Below, one piece after another: positions 1 through 13,442 of a DNA stretch of 64,000 bases. Both the position numbers and the translations under genes were made by a program. The notes below the pieces were generated by a model. The model saw nothing but the letters and a program-made list of their open reading frames with translations. It searched no databases and had not been told where the DNA came from. Every line of letters starts with the position of its first letter. Within the stretch, counting starts at the first letter, position 1. The stretch is from Azolla pinnata (Eukaryota > Streptophyta > Polypodiopsida > Salviniales > Salviniaceae). The stretch is from positions 18,545-82,544 of the forward strand of contig JBBBWG010013334.1 in assembly GCA_037176905.1 (NCBI GenBank), read 5' to 3'.

Positions 1-996
1 AAAAGATTGTAATAACACATCTGAAGAGGCCAATCATAGTTCTATTAAGGGTCTCAGCAATATTAGGACTAGTGTAATATCTTGTATTAGTAATAGGTGG
101 TATTAGAGAACACTATCCGTGACAATGATTATTATTAAAATGAAAACACTAGATGTGCCATATTCAAGAAATGAACAAATCGTCATATGATCTTCAGATA
201 GAAATGCAATGTCTACTAACCTTACGCTAATGTTCTTTCAAAATGAGCCAAGAATCAAAGAATTGAGGAATAATTAAGCACAATAAGTGCCAGAATTCTG
301 CTTATTAAAACAGTATGACGAGGTTTGGCTGCCTGATCGAAGTGGTGGGCGACCAAGGAATTAGCCACTTCATAGACAAAACCATCAGCACATTAACAAA
401 TCAGGCATATGATCGTCCACTGTCCTCAAGCTAATGTTCTTGCAGAATCAACAAACCAAACACAACGAAGGATCCTGGAAAACTAGAAACATTGTAAATG
501 AGAATCAATCCCATTCTGATCTAAAACTTGACCCTACATTGTGGGCATTTAGACCGGTGGTGTATGAACCCAATGTAGGTATCTCCTGTGTGACTTTGAA
601 CGAACAAAACTAAGAATTTTAGAGAGGATAAAGTTAGTTCTAGATTTATAAGCCCTAAAAGGAGCCATCAACTACCTAACAGAAAATACGTTGGGTTTAG
701 ATAGCGAGGGAGAATGTATCCTTCTTATCTGGTAATAAAAAAAAGCTTTCCCTCTATTAATACTTTATCTAGCCTAATTCTGCACGTCTGTGTAGCCATT
801 TTCTGTCTCTCTTTTATTCAGTTTTTCTAATTGTATGAATAAGGGGTAAGCTGAAAAAAGGACAAGAAGCAATTTGGTATATCGGAAAAAGATCACTTCC
901 TGAGTATGAGTATGGTCAGTCCTAGTAGAGCGGAATATTTGAAAGTCCGATAGCAATCCTACACTGAGATTTTACAGCAACACAACGCAAGCATAC
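1..996 (-). other. Intron of the kinesin gene running off the left edge
   Basis: AT-rich sequence left of the donor at 996/995 (GTATGC on the minus strand). I see no exon, RNA gene or recognisable repeat here. The next kinesin exon, expected to lead into the armadillo repeats, should lie beyond base 1. Confidence 0.6.
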
Positions 997-3900
997 CTCA
1001 ATCTTCTCTTTTTCCTTCAATCCAGCTTCCTCTAAAGCCTGTATCCGCCTCTGCAGGTTTTCCTTTTGCATACGTTCTCCATCAAGCTTTCTAGTAATCT
1101 CCTCCAGCTGACGCTGATAATCTAGAAAAAAGTCTTCTTGCTTTTGCTGCAGTTTCATCTTCTCACTCTGCATCTGCATCTGGTTTCATACAGAGCGTTC
1201 AATATTTTCAAATACAAATGAAGCTCAAAATTTTCAGTATGATATTAGAAATAGCGTGATTTATTTTGATCCATAGGTCAACCTCTTTTTCCATTAAAGC
1301 AGCTTGTTTCTCTGTTTGGATATTTTGCGCTGTCTCCTTTAGCTCTTTGCGGAGTTTTGCGCACTCTTGCTCAAGCTTGCTAATAGCTTCTTTTGTTTCA
1401 TCCTGCAATCTCATCTTTTCTGCTGCTGCTTCCTGTCAATTACAGATCATAGTGCAGTACATAAATCTCATTTAAAATCACTGTTTTCTCCCACTATTCC
1501 ACCTATTGCACTAAAGAAAACTCTGGAATACCCCTTAAAACCGATGCTTACCCAAATATCCCTAGAGATCATAGTGTACATAAATCTCATTCCATATGGC
1601 AGTTTTTAACAAAATTACAGATCTAGTACTACAGCAAACTCTAGAATACTTGAACCCTAATAGATACGTTTATTAATAAATCCCTATGTTTCATGAATTA
1701 TCTCCCTTAACCCCATTAGTAACCCCCAAACAGGTCAGATGAGACTGGAGTCACCATATAACTGCTCTGATAGAAACACAAAATATTTTGAAAGTGGTTT
1801 AGAAAGGGGTTGTCCGAGGTTATATTATCTCAAGAGTATCATTTCCCATATCATATTTAAATGTGGAAGATTGTGCTAGATCTAAATATAAGCACAGATA
1901 TATACCAGTCTGAGACGTATACATACACATTGCAATAGGTTCAAAAGAATAAGCTATCAGACCTCCATTGCTTCTCTCAAATCTTTTTGGGCCTCCTCTG
2001 CCACCAGCTGGGCTTCATCGATCCTCCTTTGCATTTCTTCTTCAATATCGGAAAGGGCCTTGGCTTGACGCTCATTCTCGGCCATCAACCTATCAAGGTC
2101 TACCTCTAATTTTCGGCAAAGGCTTTTGTAGTCGAATTCCTCCTTGAGCTTCACCATGTTTTCCACTTTCATTGCCTGTTGTCAATAGGGAACATGAATG
2201 AATTCCATGTTTAGTAGCCCAATTCCATTACCGAGTCAATGACATGTTCATGGAAAATGTCTATAAAAAATGCAGCAGATATTCACCATAAACGCTCAAT
2301 AGTGAGCTCAAATTTATGAGATGCTTACTCTCTGTCCAAACAGAACTGTGCTCGTCGTTTCACCACGATGATGGCTGGAAGGTCCTATTGTGATGATTAG
2401 TGATGTCCTCGCAGTCCCTGGAACATACAGATTCGAGCCGGCTCAGAAGGATGTATAGATGCACGCTTTAAGCTGATTAAAATTGGTCAGAATTATGAGA
2501 CCTCCAAAGGAGTCCCGAAGAATCCTTGTGAGCTTGGATTCTCTAAATGGAACATGCTGTGTGTTCTCAGCCAGTGCATTGATGCATTTTCCAAGGGCTG
2601 TGAGTGAGAGGTTGATAAATTTGGTCTCTTCTAACGTATGACCTTCACAACCTGGTACGGGCAAAATCAGATTCTCCATTATAAACAAAATTCTAAGGTA
2701 GCTTGATCGTTATTTTGTTATTGATGCATGACATGATTTGTTAAATTTATGATGGCATAATAACGTATTTTTCTGTATATGATGCAGAACCAGATTTATC
2801 GATCCGTTCTGATCCTGCCAGATCCACAATCAATAGCTTGCTCCTCCTTATCATTGAAACATTGTGTCGAGTTAGATCCATTGAACCATTCCTATTTTGG
2901 CTAGTCAGGTCCCTCTCGGCTTGTCTCGCGCTAACAGATTTCCTCACACTCACCTGAAATCGGTTGATATTGAGCATAAATTAACTCAAACTTTTCAACA
3001 TACATAGTTGACTTAGCCACAGCTCAAACACAATTAATAGCAATAATTTTGAAGTCGAGTATATGCTGAAGGAGTGCACTTATCTATGTATTCACACATA
3101 TAGATACATAGATTATGGAATGTGAATATAAGGAATGTCTGATATCTTAGCATCAAGGCATAATATCATCCATGCAAATAGTTGAGCTGAATTCATTATG
3201 TTCAATAAACACAATATGTTCAAAATTTATATCGAATTCAAACACTAGGGTAGAAACTAATTTACCAAAAGTATAGCATGACTACGAGATGACTCCGTAT
3301 TCATCTTCGTATTTGCAGCAAAACGATTCGCTTCTCCCTTTTGCAAAAGCTCAACGAAGCTTTTCTGGTTTCTGATTTCAATGGAAGTCGCTCCTTGAAG
3401 TGACACGTCACCATTTGCATCGTCTACAATAGCTATGTTATCTTTTTCAGGTGCAAGCAGATCTTGAACAGTCTCCATGTATAACTACATTGCATGCCAG
3501 AGACAAAGATACGGTGATGTTATTCTATTGCAGATGGGCATGAATTCGGATTATATCTTTTCATATGTTGCTTCCATTATAGCTTTCCCAAAAACCCTAT
3601 TATATTTTCTTTTGGCTACGCTTTCATCAATCGCTGTTAAGCAACTTTAGGTGCAATTACGGGATGGATTCATCCCCTTCTTTTTCCTGCTTTCTATGGG
3701 ATAGACTAATTAGGGCTTCGGTGAAGTAAAGGAAACCCATGAGTCGTAGGAAAACTCAGGTGACCTATGTTTTTTACCTGTATATATGAAACAGATACCG
3801 TGTCTTGATCAAATGATGCATCGGCAAGAATATGTTCCATAGCCCGAACCATTATTCCTCTATCAGCTGCATCTTCATCGCCAAGTTTCCCCAGAGTGAA

Positions 3901-6180
3901 TGTCTTCCCAGTGCCTGTCTGACCGTAGGCCATGATCGTGCCATTGTAACCTTCTAACACACTCTGCCAATGCGCCCAGCTAGTTATTATTTATATTTTG
4001 ATAAAAGACTTTAGCGCCAACATTTTGATAAATTACAGTTTCCCATCAAAGAATGATTTTTTAAACATCTTTAAATCTTAAAAAACGTAATTTTACTTAT
4101 TCCCTCACGAGCAGATTTTATTAAAAATTTACGTATAAATCAAATATACGGATCTTGCTTGTCTTCTAAGTAAGCCGTACAGCCGCTAGCCAGTTTTACC
4201 CATAATACATTTTTAAGTCTAATTTATCAAAGTCCCGCGATTGGTGAGCTCTAATTTATCACAATTTTAGGCATTAAGCTATAATTTGATGTCCAATTGG
4301 CTGGAGTAATTAGTAATTTTCCTTCGTTTTATACTGCTGCAAATCTTTCTAGCTGTGCTAAGCCAGATAATGTGGAAAACTTGTAGAGGATTAATGTGCA
4401 TGATAGTTTCTTTTAGTTGAAATGCACAATTACAACTCTTCTCTTAATCGTAATTTCTATCAATTAGTGAGCCGGTTGTGGCTGGCTCTAGTTACAACAG
4501 GCGTTTTTAATCTTGCGGCCTAATTTATAGATCATTTTTAATATTAACGTTCACGTTTCAATGAACTAGAAAAGTAGATACGATGCTTTTACCATGGAAA
4601 TGTAGAATTCATGAATGGAATCAGACAGAGGAGAATAAATAAGAATAAAGAAGAAGAAGAAGAAGAAGGGATATTAACCTCGACCACCGGCTTTGCTACA
4701 ACTTCATAGACCCGTTTTTGGGATGCGGTTTCACTCAATATCTCATCGAACTGGAACGTTTCACCCTCGAACATATTTTTCCTAAGTTTCAATCTCTTCA
4801 GCTGCAGAAAGTTCTCAGGAAGTTCAGCATAATAATCTAGGTCCTATATAAGAAGACTAATGGTACTAGTCAAAAATCATAGCGATCAACAGGATCAATT
4901 ACTATATAAAGAACAACAGAAAGTCAACTACTATATAATAAAGAAGAACAGAGAATCAAATACTTGGTACATATACCAAACGGAACAATAGAAATAATTG
5001 AAAACAATAGCAAAATTACTCGACATGGTGGAAATTTTTTACTAAAGATTGAGATTGTTAGATAAATAATTAGGGTACTGCGAAGGTCACCTCCGGGGAC
5101 AATTCAATGTAGTCAGCAAAATCGGCATCATTTTTCAGCTCCTCTGCGTTCCGGGGACGAAGCCTCACAGCAACTCTCACTCTCGCTGACACTGGCCACA
5201 TCAATCCGCCATTAAAATTCCAGTCTTTCTTACACAAAAAGATTTGATCAGTTAATCTGCTCCGCCTAACTAGCAATAATATTACAATATGAATGACTAG
5301 ATTCCGGTTCTGTATTTTCTCTGAACGATTATGTAGTCAATTGAGATTTCTCGCTGGTAACTTATCAGAACAGTACTGTACATGAGATAAACTACGAGAT
5401 TAAGATTCACTAATTTTCCGGTTTAACCACAGCCAGAATCATTCCATGATTTGAGATTGATGCTTTTGGATTCAGCAATGTTGAGCCTTGTGATTGATCC
5501 AATCGGAAAAAATGATTTTGAAATTCGTCTTGCTAGTTCAAGCACTTAGTCTATCAAAATTAATTGTTGCAAAACTGTACAATAATTGCAGATACTGAAA
5601 CTGATACGTTTCTGAATTAATTCCAATTGGTTACAATTATATGGACTGGTAATATTATTCCAGAATTCCAGCAGTACTTAAGCCTGATTCGGCCAGTTGT
5701 TTCAAAATCTCGGCGATTAATTAGGTCAGAATTTTAATTGAGGAAAAACGTACATTGTTGATGTAATTGACTAAAGGTCCATCCAAGCAAAGAAAATTAT
5801 ATAACAGTTGTGTAATCACATACGTTCTTCCAGCATTGGAATATATATTGCTCGGCTTCTTCTTCTCTTTAATCAGTAAGTATAATACCTGCATTTAGGT
5901 CTTCCCTTGATCTATTGGTGTTCAAACGCCTGGATACTGCCGGGGAGCCATAATTTGAAGATGTGGACGGGGATGCAGGTTGAGACGGAGATGGAGATGA
6001 AGGTATGTAATTGACCTGCCTGGATCGGGAGTTTGCAGAAGCAGCATTGCTGTGATTACTATTGCCATTACCATTATTGGCAGCAGATCTACTCATATTG
6101 TTAGCAGTAGTAATGCTGCTACTGCTAGCAGCACCACCGAAGGAAAGCGATCTCTGATGTTCTCCTGCTCGAACACCCAT
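1..6180 (-). CDS. ARK: Armadillo-repeat kinesin (ARK family), 5' part: motor and coiled coil; continues beyond the left edge
   Basis: This is a plant ungrouped kinesin of the ARK type, a microtubule motor that carries armadillo repeats at its C-terminus. Eleven coding exons read in phase: 6180-5889, 5185-5091, 4801-4679, 3963-3778, 3484-3266, 2953-2791, 2651-2502, 2417-2329, 2175-1963, 1432-1283 and 1179-997. Together they give 621 residues. The start is the first in-frame ATG, before [11 protein letters not shown]. Residues 1-98 are Ser/Asn-rich. The motor spans about 99-435, beginning [16 protein letters not shown], with P-loop GQTGTGKT (184-191), switch I SSRSH (297-301) and switch II DLAGSE (349-354). 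Residues 440-621 are heptad-like coiled coil rich in Glu, Lys and Gln. The donor after codon 359 (GTTCTG) is weak but preserves phase. No armadillo-repeat exon is visible in 1-996, so the C-terminus should lie outside the window. Moss and Arabidopsis ARKs act in nuclear transport and root-hair microtubule control; the role here is inferred from family. Confidence 0.93.
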
Positions 6181-6778
6181 GGCCAAGAACTCAGTATTTT
6201 CTTTTTTAATACCAGCACAGATATTTGCAGGTAGTAAATGAATCAAGGAACCTATCAGCAGGCGATCTGTGCCGATGCTCAGGGTAAGAAAGGCAGAGAG
6301 AGCAAAATCTTTTAAGAAGAAGGAGCTGCTGGGTCAGCCATGTCCGATATATATTCTGCAGATCGGATCAAACGTAGAGAGATAAATTTACCATTTTGCT
6401 CCGCATTGACGCTGCAGGTTTAATGGAGGCGAGGGAGGGCCGGAGAACCAAAAAGGATTAATGCGGGGAAGATGACAATCAAGTTAGAATCATTTTGTGC
6501 AGGAGATGGGCCGGGAGATCGTGGCTCGCACGAACTCATTGGCGCAATGAACATATAAAATATACCTCGATATTCTTCTTTCGTTTGCCAAGCGATACGA
6601 TGATGCATGGAGCTGCGCCTGATGCATCTCATCTTCTCCGTCGCAGGCATACCTTTGTTTTCCGCAGGATCTGCGGCGGAGCAGGAAGGAGCTGCAGCGC
6701 CATTACTTCCTCATCATCATCGTCGTTCGTCATTGCTTCTTCTTCTTCCTTCGTCTTCATCTCTCTCCTCTCCTCTCC

Positions 6779-6864
6779 TCTCTACATATGTATGCATGCA
6801 TGCATGCATGCATGTATGCATGCACATATACATGTATGTAAATGCATGTGCATACTATTAACAT
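6779..6864. repeat. ATGC/ATGT microsatellite ending at an assembly gap
   Basis: Tandem ATGC units degrade into ATGT and ACAT steps and then run into the N block. The simple repeat is the probable cause of the gap. Confidence 0.85.
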
Positions 6865-6964
6865 NNNNNNNNNNNNNNNNNNNNNNNNNNNNNNNNNNNN
6901 NNNNNNNNNNNNNNNNNNNNNNNNNNNNNNNNNNNNNNNNNNNNNNNNNNNNNNNNNNNNNNNN
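6865..6964. other. Assembly gap (100 N)
   Basis: Exactly 100 N, the conventional size for a gap of unknown length. Any open reading frame drawn across it is artefactual. Confidence 0.99.
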
Positions 6965-8022
6965 GGAGCTGTGATCGTGAGATGGAAGTCTGATCCGGAA
7001 GCAGTTTGCGAATCACGAGATGAGAAAGAAGTATTGATCCAGGGAAACAGTCGCGATCGCGAGATGCAAGTCTGGTCCATAACAGCTGCGCCCGTGACGT
7101 GGAAGTCCCGGACCAATGTGGCGATGTGGCATCGGTCGTGATACTGATTATGCCCATGTTCACCGCGTTGTCTGCGAAAAACTGATCGATGCTGCATTCC
7201 GTTAAACTTGCGGGAATGGCACAGGTAATATGAAAACGGCCCCGATAGAGCAACAACGAGGTACTGAGTAGAGACAAAACTGAGAGTAAAAAAAGAGCAC
7301 GGCTGAGCTTATGATTACGTAACTAGTGTTATCCATTTTAAATCAAGACCAGCGGTAAATATGTCTATAACAAATTTGGATGGCTTGTTTTGAACACAGC
7401 TTTCTACTGAATTTTCGAGTTTGCAGCGATGTTTGTTGCGGTGTTTGTTTGCACAAGAAGAGTGTCTAATTGAACACCTCATCCATCAGTAGCAGTTACA
7501 GAGCCTAGACGAGCTCATTGACTCATCGAGGTCAGTGCAACAATACAACCATTGCAATCGTCAAGAAACACAGAATGAGCGAAATCGAGCCTTTCTCGAG
7601 CTCGTCTGTCTACCAGCTGGTTTCCGAAGCTCCACGATTCCACGCATTTCATTCGGTGCAGATTTGACGGGGAACACCGGCTCCGATCGTATTTCAGTTC
7701 GTAAGCTTTTCGATCAGCTTATAAACTGGATCGAATCGGATCACGCTTCTCAACTCGTGCAAACGTAATCGCAAAGGAAAACCTATCGAAGTGTATATAT
7801 CTTACATATATACAAAATGGGGAAAAAAAAAACCCCTGTAAAATTAGCAAGCAAAAGGGTGTGTAATATGTGATATACGTAAGTATACGTATTCCACGTA
7901 TATACATATACGTAGAAGTACTTGTATATACATAGACATACGTATACGAATACATCCTGTATTATCGTCTTCTTTCTTGTTCCTTCTTCTTCTTTCTGGA
8001 GCGCGGCTTACAGGAACGCGGC

Positions 8023-11000
8023 ATGGCTCTAATCATCAAGGTATTTCTCTCCTTTCTCTCGGTTCTGCTTCCCTTCTTCCCCCTCCCAATCCCTTTAGAG
8101 CGCAGTATTAGTATAGCTCTAAGGTGTTATGTGTAACTCCGCAGTGAGCGAAGTAGGCTAAAGCAATAGCCTTCGCCACGGAATTTCCACTCTAGGGTTC
8201 AGATTTCCTAGATAATTTTTTGCAATATTGTTGGCGATCGAGGGAGAGGCAATACTGTAGATGCAAAAAATTCGGGATATCTGTCTTTCTATCTATATTC
8301 ACATGTGCATATATGCATCTTATATAGCATGCTTATGGTTTACATGCTCAAAGACAGCTCTTTTTCCCTATAACTGTAGAAACAAGAATAAGTCTGTAAT
8401 GCAGCATGCTTGTTCCATTCATTAGTTTGAGTGCAATTTTTAATTATGCTCTCAGGAGTTCTTTTTTGTTAGATTGTTGTGTTCTTCATTCATCAAAGTC
8501 TTGTTGCACATGTTTTGGCCAAACGTTTGAGCGAACCTATACTACAAATATTAGAAAGAAGACCGTTGCCAGTTATTCAAGTGTTACTTTACTTTTATCA
8601 TGTCACTAAACCGCACGTTTGCAAGTCAATCCATGTGATGGAAACTGATCAAGTCCATAGAAAATTGTGATTCCAATTCTAATTATAATTCTATTTGCTA
8701 AGAACAGATGATAGCTCAAAGGTGATGTTTGATCTGTACCTAATTGCGTGCCTTAACCACAAAACTGGGACAGTGATATAAGTATGCAACTCTATGAAGA
8801 ATTCCCAAGATTAGAAATTACAGATGCTCTGCCAGCACTATCCAACTAGGGAGATTCATCCAAGAGGCCTTATGAAAACATGAGAGAAAATCTATCGTTT
8901 TGGGCATCCCTCTGCAGTGGTTCTGATTTCTGAAGATGTGTCATTTTATCAATTTCCAAGCTCATACTCTAAAAGATTTCCTGTGAACAACAAATTAGTC
9001 TAGCAGTAACCATGGCTAAAACTATGAAGTTTGTGGAGACCTGATATACTTGATCAAAGATGCCGTGTATGTATTAGTCAACTAGAAATCTTCATCTAAG
9101 AGGCCGTATAAGAACACGAGGACAAGTGAATGTTTGGGCGTTCCTCAGCAGTGTTTCTGATTTCTGTCAGGTGCTGCTTTTTAAAAGAAAATTTCCAATC
9201 TGGCTGTATAAGCTGGTATGTTAGATTCACACTTCCAAGAACACATTGGCTCAGCAGTAACCATGGCTAAACATGAAGTTTGTAAATAACCAGTACACCT
9301 AATCAAGAATGCGCAGTATGTATTAGAAAACAAGAAAAATTCATCCAAGAGGCTGTACAAGAACACGAGAACAAAACCTATGTTTGGGCATTCCTTAGCA
9401 GTGGTTTTGATTTCTGCATTCCCAAGCTGAATCAGTAAAAAATTCCATGTAAGCTTCACACTTCATGTGAACAACACACACTGGCTTAATAGTAACCATG
9501 GCTAAAACGAGTAAGTTTTCTAAATATCTGATATTTGAGGATACCCTACGTGTGTCTGCCAACTAGAAGAGTTCACTCAAGGTTTTATGGAAATACGAGG
9601 TTAAATCTATGTTTTGGACATTCCTCTGCAGTGGTTCTGATTTCTGCAGATGTTCTTTTTTCCGGGCAAACTCCAAGCTGAGTCTGTAAAAATTTCTATT
9701 TAAGATTCACTCTTCCTGTGAACAAATTGGCTTAGTGCCAACTGTAGCTAAAGCTACGAAGTTTGTAAACACCCAATATACTTAGTCAATACTACTCGGG
9801 ATTGTTTGTGCAAGTAGGAGATTGGTGATCCATTACACTTAGTTTTGAGTTTGTGTGCGAAGCCCAAAATGGTAATCGTGCTGTAGCATTTTATGCGTGT
9901 GTGGTGCAATCTCTGTGGTGTGTAAGGGGGTTTTATAGAAGATGCACGTCACCAGAAGAAACCTCAGAAGAGGAGAGCAACTACAGGGCTCTGTAGTGAA
10001 GGAAGCAGCTAGCATCGGAATTAAGGGATGAACCAAGAACTTAGAGCTAGAGTGTGATTGGTCTCTTCACGCCAAGTATCTTTTTAGTTTTCCTTCTTTT
10101 TATCAATTGTGTATCTTTTCGCTCAGAATTCTTAAGGAAACATACTGTTTTGTCGATATAATCAAGGTTTCATTGTAGGAATTGGAGAAAGAGTTAAATT
10201 GGATCTCTAGTTCTTTGGGTACATCATTTTCTACAATGTCAGCACACCAGTGAAGTAAAATTGATGATCAGCTGCAGATAATTCATGAGTAAATGTTTTA
10301 CATGGAAAAATTTGTCTGTAGTAAACTTTTAAGAAACTTCATGCTGTGATAGAATTTCTATAATCATTTTATCCTCTGAGATTTAAAAGAAAGTTCGAGG
10401 TTTGTATGAGAGCTACACATTTTGGAAGTGAATTTGGTTTAATGAAAATCTTCTTCAATTTCCCAGTAGTTTATCCTGATGTTCTACCATACATATGTAT
10501 GTAACATGTGTTCATGCTGCAATGATTTAGTAAAGAATGTGGAGGAAATTTACCACTACTTTGTATTTAAAGAGTAATGGTGATTTCCCAAATTTTGTTT
10601 TACATCACACGAAATAGACCCTCGATTTTATGTTGTATGGATGGAGATATAATGCCTGTATCTTAGAAGACATTGATCTAATAATCAAAATTAATCTTGA
10701 CCTTCATTCTAATGTTTTGCAGATCAATTTTAATGGTACCCTTAGACGATGGGTAATCTCCGAGGAACCTAATTTCACAACAGTCTCTCTCACTCTTAGT
10801 GAAGTGGAATCCAAAATTAGAGAGCTTTTCCAGATATCACCCGATTCCTCACTCGTAATAACGTATGTTGACAAGGACAATGATATTGTTACACTTGGAG
10901 ATGATCAAGACCTTGTGGATGCTTGTGTTGTGCAACGTTTAAACCCTCTACGTCTGAATGTGGATGAAAAATCTAGCTGTGCTACCACTCCGGCTATTCC

Positions 11001-13442
11001 TAATACTAATACTACCATTAATACTACTAATATTAGTACTAGTGCTACTGATGCTGGAATATCATCATACCCAGGTGTTCGAAACATTGAGGGCATATTG
11101 AAAACTATATTCCCTCAAGCTACAACAGATGCTTTGCATAATTTTGTGAAGATGCATAACCAGTATTGGAACCCAGTGCTTCCTACAGACACACTTGTCC
11201 AGAAAGCTCAAGAAGCTTTCAAGCAATTCTTGGATGGATTGACCTCTCAGCAAAGTAATCAGGATATTCCTAATTTACACCAGAATGCAGCTAGCCCTAA
11301 TACGGGTCTTAATGCAACCAACAATCCACATCCGAGATATGTTTACACGCATGCGCCTGGCTTGGCTAGCCTCAGTTCACGCGGTGTTTTTCACTGCAGA
11401 GTGCAATGTAATGGATGTGGAATGAATCCAATTGAGGGTATCCGATACAAATCTACAAAGTAAATGTCATGTTTTCATTTTTTGTGTTATGTGCTTTGCT
11501 TATGTGATATTCTTAAGCTTTTTCGTGGTTCATCACAGGGTTCATGACTATGATTTGTGCTCAAGTTGCTATCCTTTGTTGGGAAATAGCTCTGATTTTC
11601 AGAGACTCGAACATCCCATACAGCCCGTAAATCGTCCTCCTTTCCTAAGAAGAGGGGTAAGACCATCTGACCTTGAAGCTTAGAATGCTGGATGTAATCT
11701 CGGACTTTTAAATTAATGAAATTGTTACTGAGCGGTCGAATCCATGATGAAAATGGTGTTTTTAGTTTGGAGCATTTACCACCCTGTATGTGTCTGTTTC
11801 TATATCCGTACCTAACTCCAAGTTTTACACATTATTATAGAGCCAATTTGTCTGTGAAGATGCCATGCTGAAATTCAGATTATGTCATTTATATCCATGA
11901 GAAATATATGTGTAGCTCAAAAAAGACTATATCAACTTAGAATGTTGTAGTAATTATATAGAGGCAGAAGTTAGTAGAACTCTAATGTTATGACAAGTGC
12001 ATGCTGATTAGTGGGAATTTGAGAAGACAAAATACAATCTCTGTTGTACGACTTTTATCATTGTACTGTTTATTTTTCTAAATGCAGTTGAAGCATTTGG
12101 TGGGTCAATCGACTTGGAGAGGATCCTTTTCACGGGCTCCATATGGATTTAAATCAGAGTGCCCTTTCAGTGGACAAGAATTCAGTCAGTCTGCTTTCAA
12201 TGAACCACGAAAGAAACTGGACTCTAGATTTGTGAAGGATGTAACAATTTTTGATGGAACGGAATTGTTGCCTTGTACAAAATTCACAAAGGTTTGGCGG
12301 ATGAGGAATAGTGGTAATATTCCCTGGCCTTCAGGTACTCGGTTAATACACATTGGAGGAGATAAACTGAGTTCCACCGAGTCTGTTATCTTGGAGGTGA
12401 GTGAAGGCATTTGTCAATTATTGGTGATGGTTCCTTCCTTTTTCAAATTTTATTCCAGTCATCTCCTCAATATACGATGTAGTTAACTTCATAATTTATC
12501 GCACAATGACTAATAAATCAGGATTATGTTTTTCTTTGAGTTTTCCATCCTATGCAATCTAACACACCATTCTCTTGCAGCTGCCTGAAATGGGGCTTCC
12601 ATGTGGTGAGGATGTAGAGGTTTCTGTGAACCTTGTGGCACCAGATAGAGCAGGACGCTATGTTTCTCATTGGCGGCTAGCATCACCTTCAGGACAAAAG
12701 TTTGGCCACAGAGTGTGGGTTCTAATTCTAGTTGTGGTCCAAGGGGACGAATCTCCTCAGCTTGAGGAGCCCCTGAAAGGGCCAGAGAAAACAGTGGAAG
12801 TCGAAGAATCAACATTTGATGTTCAAGATGTTCCACTAGATGAAATGGATGTCGATCATAAAGTGGGAGCTAGCTCAAGCAGCACAGAGCCACCAATCCA
12901 TATGCCTGGTGCAGATGAGGAAGCACAACTTGAGATGGAGGCTGAGCTCGACGGATTTTCACTGATTGAGAAACCTGTTGAGAACATCTCTGAAGCAAAT
13001 GGCAATGCTTCTGGAGAACCTGTTGAAAGAATCCTTCCAGGAAAGGAAAAAATGGAAGAAAATCAGGAAGAGCTGCTTAATACCCTAGAATCCATGGGTT
13101 TTATGAATAGGGATTTGAACTTTTTACTCTTGGATAAAAATAATGGCGACTTGGAGGACACCCTGGATGACCTTTTGCTTTCTGCTGGTTGGGATGGCAT
13201 TCTCAAAGATCTTGAAGAAATGGTACAGTATTGAGTTTTGACGTTTATCTAAAATGATGGAAAAGCATTCTGAATTGCTAAAATAGCTACCGATTTTGGG
13301 AACTGTGTTGCAGGGTTTCACTGATCATCGTATGAATATTCGCCTACTTTGGGAAAACAAAGGAAGTATAAAGCAAGTTGTGAAAGATTTGGTGAGGATA
13401 GAGAAGGAAGGAGGCAGGCATGGAGGAGATGGAGGGGTGTAA
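8023..13442 (+). CDS. NBR1: NBR1-type selective autophagy receptor (PB1, ZZ, FW/NBR1, LIR and two UBA domains)
   Basis: NBR1 links ubiquitinated cargo to ATG8 on the forming autophagosome. Six exons join in phase to 650 aa: 8023-8040, 10723-11459, 11539-11656, 12088-12396, 12581-13222 and 13314-13442. Exon 1 is an 18-base microexon encoding MALIIK. It completes the first PB1 strand with INFNGTLRRW from exon 2, as in Arabidopsis NBR1 (ALVVKVSYGGVLRR), so the in-frame ATG-like starts just before exon 2 are intronic. Domains: PB1 about 3-92; ZZ zinc finger about 228-275 (CNGCGMNP, then CSSC after the splice); FW/NBR1 domain about 336-448; UBA1 about 558-597; ATG8-interacting motif WDGI (598-601), equivalent in position to WDPI of Arabidopsis NBR1; UBA2 about 606-642 (GFTDHRMNIRLLWENKGSI). 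Total length is close to that of plant NBR1. The gene is divergent from the kinesin. Confidence 0.95.
8855..9800. repeat. Four tandem diverged copies of a ~240-base unit inside NBR1 intron 1
   Basis: The conserved block AAGAGGCC...ACACGAG followed by TTGGGCATTCCT and CAGTGGTTCTGATTTCTG recurs with anchors near 8863, 9099, 9349 and 9578. A second shared block, ACCATGGCTAAA...GAAGTTTGTAA, recurs near 9010, 9259, 9497 and 9739. Spacing is 229 to 250 bases. Copies differ by scattered substitutions and small indels, so the array is old. No coding frame is conserved across copies. Confidence 0.85.

Larger units (their letters stand above)
6181..8022. promoter_or_regulatory. Divergent intergenic region between the kinesin and NBR1 start codons
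   Basis: The kinesin and NBR1 genes are transcribed away from each other, and their start codons are 1.84 kb apart, so both 5' leaders and promoters must lie here. The region contains an ATGC-type microsatellite (6786-6850), a 100-N gap (6865-6964), and an AT-rich stretch with repeated ATACGTATA-like palindromic words (7880-7950) shortly before the NBR1 start. No TATA box or transcription start can be assigned with confidence. Confidence 0.5.

Noticed and set aside
6757-7277. Frames crossing the first N gap
   Set aside because: Their continuity depends on N codons, and the flanks have no coding signature.
10630-10722. In-frame upstream extension of NBR1 exon 2 giving an apparent 277-aa protein start
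   Set aside because: The sequence before 10723 does not resemble PB1, there is a good TTTTGCAG acceptor, and the MALIIK microexon at 8023 completes the domain.
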